Source of the DNA: Gnetum montanum
Lineage: Eukaryota; Streptophyta; Gnetopsida; Gnetales; Gnetaceae
Reading direction: 5' to 3'
Assembly: GCA_015680685.1 (NCBI GenBank)
Contig: MNCI01002295.1
Location: 104,116 to 128,958, forward strand
DNA length: 24,843 bases
Part shown: piece after piece, positions 16,181-24,843 of the stretch
Numbering within the stretch: the stretch's first letter is position 1
Layout of the letters: the number at the start of each line of letters is the position of its first letter
Translations under genes and position numbers: made by a program
Notes under the pieces: model-generated
Told to the model about the DNA's origin: nothing
Database searches by the model: none
What the model saw: only the letters and a program-made list of their open reading frames with translations

Positions 16181-16755
16181 GTTACCAAGCACTATGCTAC
16201 TAGCTATACCAAGCAATAATGCTGCTAGGATTACCAAGCAAATACATGTTATGCTCAAAGTGGTCGTACTTATGTATTTAATCTATCTAGCTTATCTTGC
16301 TCAATTATCTTAATTAGCTCAATTATTGAAAAACACTGAATAAGTAATTGAAAACATTAAATGTATAAATGAAATATTTAATCTATCCAAAATGCTACAA
16401 GGTTTATTAGAAAGCTCGTCTTTCTTACCACACACACTGTCATGCTCAGGTACAATAATTATCAAATAAATATCTACACTCAATGACTTCTACTGTGGGC
16501 ACTCAGGAAAAATATTCTAACTTTTGAATAGACAAACTACAAGAGCTATACTACTACTATGAGAATTGATTGTCATAAATGCAGTTGGTTCCTTGTATTG
16601 ATAGACTACAATAGACCCTTACATTGACAGGGCCACGTTGACACAATTAACTATGTAAACAAGACCTTGTCAACAAGGCTTAGTCAATGGGGCCTTGTCG
16701 ATGCAACAGACTATGTCAATGGGGCCTAGTCAATGCGACAAATTGAAACTCATCA
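16181..16755 (-). mobile_element. Element B 5' LTR, distal piece with U3
   Basis: It resumes the LTR interrupted by C and ends (minus-strand start) with TGATGAGTTTC at 16755. The body aligns with the family LTR. The TATA site has decayed to TATCAATA (16596-16603). In place of GATATC motifs, U3 holds an array of about 30-32-bp units. The next five bases, GAGGT, are its predicted target duplication. Confidence 0.82.
16626..16746. repeat. Degenerate 28-32-bp tandem array in B's U3
   Basis: About four units built on GTCAATGGGGCC and its variants; the two clearest start at 16683 and 16715, a 32-base step. TTGAC/GTCAA pairs make the units partly palindromic. Confidence 0.75.
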
Positions 16756-18940
16756 GAGGTTAAGGTTGTTTCACTATAATATTTAATTTTCTAGTAACTA
16801 TATTTTTCAAGCATTATAGGCAGTATAGTTTCTAATCAAGCCTTCAATCATTCAACCCTTATTGTTTCTTAGCCAATGCAATCCCTTTATCAAACCACTA
16901 CCAATATGTCTAATCTAGTATGGTGATTTCAATGTTTAGCTTAGATTACTTGAATAATTAGGATTTTAGCACATTCTTTTATAATCTTTGTACATAAGAA
17001 AGTATTTTTCATTAAAATAGAGTTATAAAATGACTAGAAATAGTATTTTTATTTTCTCTACTGGCTACCTAGGACATCCACCTTACAATGTTTAGATCCT
17101 AGCTAGACATTTAGATCTTACTAGGATGTTTACAATGAGAGCTAGTTAGCCTCTACTAGGATGTCCACATTGATGAACATCACCTTGGATGAAAGATGGC
17201 CTCTAAAATAGTTCTATTCTTGGTCAAGATGTTTACTTTGCATCCAAATCTAAGAAATGATGCAATTGACCTTGTCAAATATTACCTTCACACACCCTAG
17301 ATTCCTTGAATGAACTTATGATAGTTTTCTTAACTTCCACTATGACCTAGGAATCAACATAGCCAAACACTTCTTTATTACCTTATTTTTAAATTATCAA
17401 AACTAAAACTAAAATTTTTACTTATGTCCACTATTATCCCTTGGATCTATCCAATGAGTTTCAAAATTAAAAATCTCCCCCTTCTTAGTGATTTCTAAAA
17501 CCTTAAGAAAGGGTGAGCAGTGTATAATCTAATTTTTGAAAGATAAGACATATAGATGATAAGAAGTTCATGTTGATCAATATTCAAACATAATATAAAA
17601 AGGTCCTCATAACATTACATAATAAAATAAGTATCATAGGGTTATAAATATGAGAAATAATAGGATAATTATAGTGTTATAAATTTTAAAAACAATGATA
17701 TAAATTTAGACACAAAGGATAAATACCTAGGAATGTATTGTAACAACACACATATTTGGATGTCATGGTTAGTATGTTTATCCACGTTCTTATGTTTATT
17801 TATGCATTGATCATGGTATTATGCTTTGGTTATACTTGTTAGTTAGTAATTTTCCAGCTATATAGTTTATGTTTATGTGAATTTAAATTTTATACATTAT
17901 TTTATTTATGTATTTTTAGTTGTTATGCATTAATCTAGTGGGTGAATTTAGCATATTCTCATGGAGGCTATTGTATGGGCATGTGATGGCATGACTATTC
18001 TTTTAGTGAGCATATTATTTTATTTTACTAATCAATAGATATGACATATTTTGTGGCCTTTTTCTCATGGTTTTGATATGCTTTTGGCTTTTTTTAAAAG
18101 GTTACATATATTAAATGATATTTTTATGATAGATATCTTTTAGAATATTTTAGTTTTTAGAAATTTAGTTAGTTTTTCTATCATGGATTTTTCAGGATAT
18201 TTTCAATGCAAATCCAACACTACATCAACTGGACACTTTGGGATCCATATTCTTGGACATGGAAGTGTTTTCTAATTAAAGGATTATGGCAATATGTAGA
18301 GCTTTCCTAGTTCAAGTGCATAGATTAGAGACAGATCATAACTGAGTTTGTATATTACTTTATGGGTTTGTGTTTCAATCTTTTGAGTAACCTTGGTGCT
18401 TTTTAATATTCACTTTAGTTTATGTATTTGTCTAGCATGGGATGTGTATTATTTAATTCCTTTAGATCTATATGAATTTTGGTTAAGGTTTGGTTCTTTC
18501 TTTACATGCTTAGTATTGCCTAATTTTTTTAGCATAAATTCACTATTTCTTTTTCATTGTAATTTTATGCTTTTAATCAATTTCATGAAAAGGGTTTTGC
18601 AAGAATTATCTTATTAACTATTTTGAGGTATGAGTATTACTTGTTAGATCTATGTTATGATTTCAATACATTCATCTTAGTATTTTTTTTATTGTATTTT
18701 GCTCATTTTAAGAGATTTTTAGTCTTCACTATTTTTATGAACTTCTATTGAACTTTCATTGGATTTGGATTCTTTATGGTATTATTTTTTATTCATATTT
18801 TCTCTAGTTTAACAAGTCTTTTATGACTACTTGATCATGTTCTTGATGCTTATAGTGCCCCTAATTAATTGTCAATCATTTGCTGATGTTTTTATGTTGT
18901 TTTTTATTATTTTTAGTTTTTGCACTAAAATCATGAGTTA

Positions 18941-18986
18941 ACCATGAGTTGTGCTAAGACTATTAGTTCTTACCACAAGTCATGGT
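18941..18986. repeat. Inverted repeat, 13-base arms, one mismatch
   Basis: ACCATGAGTTGTG (18941-18953) and CACAAGTCATGGT (18974-18986) are complementary at 12 of 13 positions, with a 20-base spacer. Confidence 0.8.
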
Positions 18987-19069
18987 ATGGTCATGGTAAA
19001 GCTATAATGAGGTTGTGGTCAATCCTTTAACCATCCTTTGTATTTGCAGCAGATGTAAGCCAGAAGATA

Positions 19070-19101
19070 TTGTTCCATTGATTTCATGAACAATGGAACA
19101 A
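19070..19101. repeat. Perfect inverted repeat, 11-base arms
   Basis: TTGTTCCATTG (19070-19080) pairs with CAATGGAACAA (19091-19101) around a 10-base spacer. No target duplication or transposon identity was found. Confidence 0.88.
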
Positions 19102-20267
19102 GCATATCACCAACCAACAAAATTATTTCATGGATACCATTGATTGATGAAGATCTAATTAAGCCTCATCACGATTCATCAATTACAAGAGATGTTAATA
19201 AGACAAGGATACATCGGTCCAAGTAACTCTTACCCATATTAATACTATAAATGTTAATTGATTAAGGTCATTGTAAAATTTCTCCCAAAAATTTAGTAAC
19301 CATGACCTAAATTGATCTTGTTTTATTAAAATTCATTATCCCAAGCAAGTTAGAGTCATTTATAAGTTATCATGCCTTCCATATATCAACTTGGTAATAT
19401 CATTTAGTAGAATAAGCTAGTTTGGATCTTTTAAAATTTTGAAAATACAACTTCATTTTTGAACACTAAGATTATGTCCAATGCATTGTACTCACCAAGA
19501 TGATTCCATCGGTACCAATTTCATCGAAATCCAATATGATTTGGGAGATATTACATTTCTTGTGTTATGTGCAATTTTTTTAAAAAAAAATGTTTTTTTC
19601 TTTAATTTTTAAATTCAATTTTAAATTTTCTTTTATTTATTAAAAGAAAAGGCAGGAGGTCAAGGATTTGAACCTAGGCCATCCTTGTCCAATTTTATTT
19701 AAAAAAAGAATTGGCTTTAGCAGCCATTCATAACAGCCCATTTTGGCACTCCACAAACATTGATGACCCCATCCATAATAGTCCATTAGGGCACCCCATG
19801 GGCACCAATGGAACTACCAATAATGTCATGAAAAGGATGCCTCCATTGCCATCGTCGCTTAGTAGTCCTCCCCCATGGCTACTACCTCCAACACACATCA
19901 CCATCCTCCACCTTGGCCACTGATGTGCTCATGATGTCACACACTCTACCTCAAATGTCATCACCAGTGCACCACTGTGATCATGGATGCCATCATCTTT
20001 CCCTTTCACATGATGGAAAACTTCCCTATCAATAGACAGAAGATTCAAAATTGCCTTCAACTAATGAGAAATTAAAAATTCTAATCATCATGTTGTTAGC
20101 TTAGATTGAGAACATGCTAAAATAATTTTTTAAAATAGAACTTGGCACCTTGATAGTAATGTAGATCAAAATCTCATAATTAAGTGCACTCATCTTGAAG
20201 TAGAACTAGGATGGATGACCTCTCCAAAAGTCTTGTTTTTTATGCCAAAAGTCTTGGACCTTAGAAG

Positions 20268-20550
20268 CCATAACTTTTGCTTTGAAATGTATTTTTAGTA
20301 AATGAATAGTTGTTTCCTACAAATTTCAACCTTCCAGACACAATGATAAAGTCAGATCCATCCCAAGGGATCCCAAAAATTAGTTTTTGCCCATTACCCA
20401 ATATAGTGCCTCATCCTCAAAAGCTTAATTTATCATAACTCGAGCATGTAATGTCCTTTTTAAACATATGAATAGTCATTTCAAACATTTTGCATCCTTC
20501 TAAACTCAATGGTAAGGTTAGATTTATCATCTAAGTACCCAACAATTTGA
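20268..20550 (+). repeat. Diverged tandem duplication, period about 180 bp
   Basis: A block starting CCATAACTTTTGC near 20268 recurs as TCATAACTCGAGC near 20443. Shared landmarks follow in order: a T-rich step, ATGAATAGT, a TTTC block, CTTCTAAAC/CTTCCAGAC, CAATG, then a GTTAGAT/GTCAGAT block. Typical of non-coding parts of plant LTR elements. Confidence 0.5.
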
Positions 20551-20721
20551 TGATATCATGAACTGTGCCTTAAAAGTCAACAACATAAGGATAACTAATT
20601 ATGCCCTATTGAGACTAATAAATTTAACCTTTTGGGCCTTAAGATTATGTATTTAATTTTTGCTTATAGTCTTAAGATTTCTTTAGCATGTCATTAGTTA
20701 CACTGCTAGAGTCAGTGTTTC

Positions 20722-20729
20722 AAAGGGGG
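20722..20729 (+). other. Polypurine tract of element D
   Basis: AAAGGGGG directly precedes the TGATGAG LTR terminus. It differs from the AGTCATGGGGG tract of A, C and E. Confidence 0.6.
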
Positions 20730-20983
20730 TGATGAGTCATCATTGTGTTAGTCCTAATATCATATACCTAATATTGAGGCTCTGATATCAAGTACATAAT
20801 ATTGGGTTTAAAGAAGTAATGTTGGATATTTGATATCATCTCTTTCATGCTAGCCTATAAACATAACACTTGGGTGCACGATTGGGATATAGTTTTAGTT
20901 CTTAATTCTTGATAGTCTTTCTTAGATTTCTACATTCAAGTCCTATTATTCCCAATGCATTCCTATAGTGTTGTGTTTATAAT
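20730..20983 (+). mobile_element. Element D LTR, first 254 bp
   Basis: It starts TGATGAGTCATC, carries ATATT/GATATC motifs (20755-20845) and a TATAAACA box (20856-20863), and aligns closely with the first part of E's LTR in opposite orientation. It stops where E's LTR begins, so E probably inserted into it; the remainder should lie beyond E, with an ATAAT duplication. Confidence 0.78.
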
Positions 20984-21777
20984 TGATGAGCAGCAAGGTA
21001 CCCCTATGGCCAACCATACAAACCACAAGCGCTCATGCATGATCTAGTTGAATTCTATGGATGGGACTAACTGTGCATCTAAATCATAATGCTTTGATTA
21101 CAATTTTGCTACTCCCAATTGGACTAGTGGTAGCTTTGTCATGTATGGTTTAGTCCAAAGTGAGGCATATGATGTTGTTTAATCCTATGCTACTCCTAGG
21201 TACATGCCTTGGACTTCATGTAACTACTACTGGGATTGCCAAGCATACGTCACTGGGTGTGCCAAATGATACACTACTGGACTACCAAGTACTTACACTT
21301 AAGCACTCATGATTAATTCGTACTCATTCTACTTAATGACAAGAATAGTAAATAGAAATAAATGGAAACATTAACTTAGGAAATAATTAGATAATTAAAT
21401 AAATAAATAAATAGAGTAATAATAAATCTAAGTGAATGTGACAATGATCGAAGTAATTTCAATCTATATTTCCAATCATGTAATGTGTCCAAGTACGTCA
21501 CACTTGAAAAAAGGTGTTGTACGATTACAAACATCACACTACAGTGATACATTATGAATAACAAAACTTGAATGCAAAAATCTAAGAAAGACTATCAAAA
21601 ACTAAGAGCTAAAACTATCTCCCAACCATGCACCCAAGTGTTGTATTTATAGGCTAGCATGAAAGAGATGATATCAGATATCCAACATCATTTCTTGGGA
21701 CCCGAAATTGCATATCTAATATCGAAGCTCTAATATTGGATATTCAATATTGGGGTTGACCAATTCATGACTCATCA
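20984..21777 (-). mobile_element. 3' LTR of element E (794 bp)
   Basis: On the minus strand it starts TGATGAGTCATG at 21777 and ends GCTCATCA at 20984. TATAAATA is at 21644-21651. AATATTG and GATATC motifs fill its U3 start (about 21665-21765). The polypurine tract lies on its high-coordinate side, so E's internal sequence extends to the right. Confidence 0.87.
21644..21651 (-). promoter_or_regulatory. TATA box, LTR of E
   Basis: The minus strand reads TATAAATA within CCTATAAATAC, in the same relative place as in C's LTRs. Confidence 0.62.
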
Positions 21778-21790
21778 TACCCCCATGACT
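21778..21790 (-). other. Polypurine tract of element E
   Basis: AGTCATGGGGGTA on the minus strand directly before the LTR. The upstream TGAGTTTTCATTT is shared with A and C, and similarity continues for about 100 bases. Confidence 0.75.
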
Positions 21791-21967
21791 AAATGAAAAC
21801 TCATCCTTGAGCTAGACAAAATGAGGAAAAAGTTCTTTAAAAAATATTGGGAAGGTATGAAATTATTCACTGACTTAAACATCAAACAAAATAATTGACT
21901 TTTACATGTTCTAGTGGTTTAGTACGAAAATGGAACATAATATTATAGGACATACAACTAGGAAAGC

Positions 21968-24300
21968 TCATGTAGTTCTTAGTGGTAATGGTTCTTTCAT
22001 CAAGCACTTCCCTTTGTCACTAGGCTTGTGAAATTTATAGTGCTCAAGTAATACATGCAACTTTTTCTCTTTCATCCTTGGGTTGTGTACCATATAGGTT
22101 GCTAAACTAATGTGTGTTGTCATTGGTACATCCCAAGGACATGGCTACTATGGAAACATTTAATTAGCCTTCACGTACCAAGCTAAAAACTGTTTTCATT
22201 CTTCCTTAAAGGCCTTAGCTTTTTCTCGCAATTCATGATAATCTATCAATCTCTTAGCTAGGTCTAAGGCAACATCCCTCTGTTTGTGGTAGTGAGCCTT
22301 AATCACCTCCAATTTGAAGTTTGCCACATGGAGCTTCTGCAAAGCATCTTTTCAATCTACAAACTCTTTTTCATACAATGCATAGGTGGTCACTACCTAC
22401 TTCTTTAGCTCATTCTAAGGTCAACCTACTATTAACATGACAAGGTTGGCATATCTAAGGTTAGCCAACTCCATGTATTCTTTCAAATCTTCAATATATA
22501 GGTCTTTATTCTTTACTTTTTCCTGCTAGACCAATGCATAGCTATCTAGAATTTGCTACCACTTAGGATTTTTTGTTGATAGGGACCTGATGTGAGCTTT
22601 AGCCATCTGCATTTCCTTATTTATTTTTTTATACATGCTTCCCTGGTCACAAAAGTGTTTCTTCAATTTTTTTTGCTTCTTAGTCTCATTTTGCCATGCA
22701 CTAATTTCTATTGTAGACTTTTGTTAAATAGTGTGGACCTCCTCCATTGAGAGGGTTCTATTTTTTTGGCCAATTTATTAATGTCTTGGTTTTCCCTCAC
22801 TAGTTGTTCTCTTAACTAGTGGATACCCTCCTCAAGAATATTCATTTTCTTTTCAATTATGGTTAACCTTGAATTTTCAACGGTGAGCTAGTTGTTTTCC
22901 TCTTGCATAGAGGTCAATGTCTTTTTATATGCATAGGATCATGCATCAGTAGCCAAGGCATTCCAAACTACCTTCTTCTTTTCTTATAGCTACACTCTCC
23001 TTAGTTAGCTTGGCTAGTAGCTTCATCATGAATTTTTCTAGTTGGTCAAGCACACCAAACCAAGTAGGGTCTTGTTGTTTGGCTCTTAAGGTGGCTAGCT
23101 CTTATTGTAACTTTTGCACTTCTACTTCTACATGCTTTACCCCAACTTCATCCATAACTAGCTTTCCTTTGGTGGCTATGAGGTTTGAATATGTTGCAAT
23201 GACATCATTAAGGATATCAAACAAGGTGATCATCACTTACCCTATCTACAGTAAATGATCAAGTACATCCTCATACACCATAGGAGTCATCGAAGTTCTA
23301 ACTAGCATTTGTGCATCTTTGGTCCCAGTAAGATCTATAGGGGGCACAATAGACACATTAAATTATTATTTAATGTGATTTGTAATCACTTCTACTATGC
23401 TTGCCACATCCTGATTCTGCATTACGACAACTATGACACCTTCTCTAGTTTCCAGCATCACTTGGAAGGATGCAACATTTCCAGAGATTTGCATGGACCA
23501 CTAGGATCCTCCTCTTGATTGCAACGAGTCACTCCCCTTGTTGGATAAATTGAAATAATTGGTTGTATGACATCATTGATTACTATGAAGAGATTAGACT
23601 CATCTCTACTTCCCCAACTGTCAGCCTCAATATTTCTTTGATTCTTGCTCTTCACCAAGATCTTTTCTTGGTGTCATAGGTTTGAGGAGTTCAATAAAAG
23701 AGGCATTCTAAGCCTTCCTATGGGTATCATTCATATACCCTAGGATTTTAACATGTTTGCATAACTTTTTGATTAGGCAAGCAAATGGGCTTGTTGGTTT
23801 CCTTGCCTTTTTCTCCTTGAACTGTGTCTAAATCTCTATGAAATAGAACTAAGGAAGGTTGGCCATGTATTTTCCCATTAAAACGACACTTCCCTTGGTC
23901 ACATATATTGAGATCCTATTAAGCCCTTTGGTTGGGAAGAGATGGTATTTACTAATCTTGAAATATGTCATCTCCTCCAAGGTTAGTTCATTATATCCTC
24001 TAAGGCTAGTTCATTATATGTTTTTTCCTTTTTACCATATGCTCATCTCAGCGATATTTTTTTGGTGTCGAGATCATACCTAGTGGATAGATAGGATACT
24101 TTAGCCTATTCATTTACCAAATTAATATCTACTAAAATTACCTTGACTAAGAAAGAGACATTAACTCCACAAATGTTTCAGTGGTGCCTTCATCTTTGTT
24201 GTGCCATAATTGGTGCATCTCACCAAGGTGCAATTCACCACTATCTGAAAGAATGGGCCATAAGGATGACACCTAAAGTTGTGTCTGAATCACTTCTAGA
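21968..24300 (-). pseudogene. Element E extra ORF with coiled coil (decayed)
   Basis: A long minus-strand coding sequence can be followed through several stops and shifts to a TGA at 21968-21970. Near 23750-24000 it reads E-L-T-L-E-E-M-T-Y-F-K-I, then P-T-S-P-F-A-C-L-I-K-K-L-C-K-H, which resembles the end of the plant-retroelement domain sometimes listed as a putative plant transposon protein. From about 23150 to 22200 it is heptad-like and rich in Glu/Lys/Leu (E-N-S-R-L-T, then E-K-M-N-I-L-E-E), a probable coiled coil, ending K-L-H-V-L-L-E-H-Y-K-F. No polymerase or integrase motif is seen. Function is unknown; similar extra ORFs occur in large plant Ty3/gypsy elements. Confidence 0.55.
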
Positions 24301-24843
24301 GAAAACTCCATAAATGAGCCAAAATTCATCTCCTTGTGCGATGGCCTACAATTTTGCAACCTCTCCTTAGACTAACTATCCTGTGATAGGAGCCTCTTGA
24401 TGAATGTTGAATGATTGGCCTTCTTACTCCTTGTGCTCTACACATTTTCCTTATTGGCCTCAGCCACCTCATGGACACATGGCTACTCTTTGCAAAGGTT
24501 CTCCTTGTGCTCCTCTTTCTAGGGCCAATTACAGTCAAGCAAAGATTGGGTGTTACTAAAGTTATGTCCTTTATCAATAAGTAGTTTATACCTTACTCAT
24601 TACCTTAGTTCATTAAGCTCTTAGTTCATATGATTGTAGAGTTAAAAACATTTAGGAAAAACTCCCAAAAAATGTTTATCATCTTTTACAACCCTTCACA
24701 ATTGGTTTCTTTTTCCTTATGTGTGACTTATTATAACAATTATGGTCCCTTAGGTGAAAAGATTAAGGTTTCTAGCTTTACCACAATTAATTTTTTAATA
24801 TAATACTTATGGTTTTTAATGTTCTTATCCTTATAATACCCTC

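Larger units (their letters stand above)
16756..20721. other. AT-rich region with no recognised gene
   Basis: I find no supported coding sequence. Position suggests that most of it is the internal or 3' non-coding part of element D, whose polypurine tract and LTR end it. Visible structure: CTACTAGGATGT-type short repeats (about 17090-17165); a T-rich stretch on the plus strand (about 17760-18940); an inverted repeat at 18941-18986 with 13-base arms and one mismatch; a perfect 11-base-arm inverted repeat at 19070-19101; and a diverged duplication around 20268-20550. A splice-acceptor-like TTTGTATTTGCAG ends near 19049, without a recognisable exon. Confidence 0.5.
21778..24843 (-). mobile_element. 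Element E internal region (3' part)
   Basis: Minus-strand internal sequence of E, running off the window. It starts with the family's polypurine block, then holds a long decayed coding sequence instead of the non-coding 3' region seen in A and C. The 5' half, including any gag or pol, is not in view. Confidence 0.72.

Noticed and set aside
17473-17486. Minus-strand AAGAAGGGGGAGAT, like a Ty1/copia polypurine tract
   Set aside because: No LTR start follows it and no RNase H frame precedes it; a single purine run is not enough.
19037-19049. TTTGTATTTGCAG, like an intron acceptor after a T-rich region
   Set aside because: The following frames give no recognisable protein and no donor or neighbouring exon is visible.
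19650-19680. Minus-strand GGTTCAAATCC, like a Pol III B box or tRNA T-arm
   Set aside because: No A box at proper spacing, no cloverleaf and no SINE body; probably a chance match or old repeat fragment.
19711-19923. Pro/His-rich plus-strand open frame of 70 codons
   Set aside because: Low-complexity composition from CCA/CAT-rich DNA, with no homologous or conserved feature seen.
24326-24577. Arg-rich minus-strand open frame of 83 codons
   Set aside because: It does not join element E's accessory frame and shows no motif; kept only as part of E's undefined internal sequence.

Overview
This window looks like nuclear DNA from a land plant with a large, repeat-swollen genome. I infer a gymnosperm-like genome from the old, diverged and little-removed LTR elements, but the sequence does not prove it. 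I see no host gene, rRNA, tRNA or CRISPR array. Nearly everything I can identify is decayed retrotransposon, AT-rich and stop-riddled. The exceptions are a GC-richer LINE tail (1-679) and a CpG-rich solo LTR (2667-4065), which look younger.

The main theme is one family of Ty3/gypsy elements (non-chromovirus, Athila/Tat-like by its gag, protease, integrase end and tRNA-Asp-type primer-binding site). Its LTRs are about 0.8 kb with termini TGATGAG...CTCATCA. Five copies are nested. Element A (+, 681-5417) keeps an integrase C-terminal remnant, a long 3' non-coding region and a 3' LTR. Element B (-) keeps gag, protease and the first codons of reverse transcriptase (5418-8917); its 5' LTR is split into 8935-9167 and 16181-16755. 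Element C (-, 9168-16175) has both LTRs, a primer-binding site, gag, protease and a polypurine tract, but no reverse transcriptase, RNase H or integrase. It sits inside B's LTR with a 5-bp target duplication, ACTGG. Element D (+) shows a polypurine tract and 254 bp of LTR (20722-20983). Element E (-) has its 3' LTR at 20984-21777, abutting D's LTR, and carries a broken coiled-coil reading frame at 21968-24300 that A and C lack.

A 1399-bp solo LTR of another family (F) inserted into the 3' region of A with target duplication ACCCC. The matching uninterrupted site is present in C. A LINE 3' end with a poly(A) tail lies against A's integrase remnant.

The most interesting structural signals are: (i) a near-perfect 28-bp palindrome just inside gag, conserved in B and C at nearly every synonymous site, a candidate RNA packaging or dimer hairpin; (ii) family- and copy-specific arrays of palindromic motifs in U3, including 8 versus 3 copies in the two LTRs of one element; (iii) seven exact sense-strand copies of the polypurine-tract core AGTCATGGGGG, most at 3'-region boundaries; and (iv) the same LTR backbone carrying different 3' cargo.
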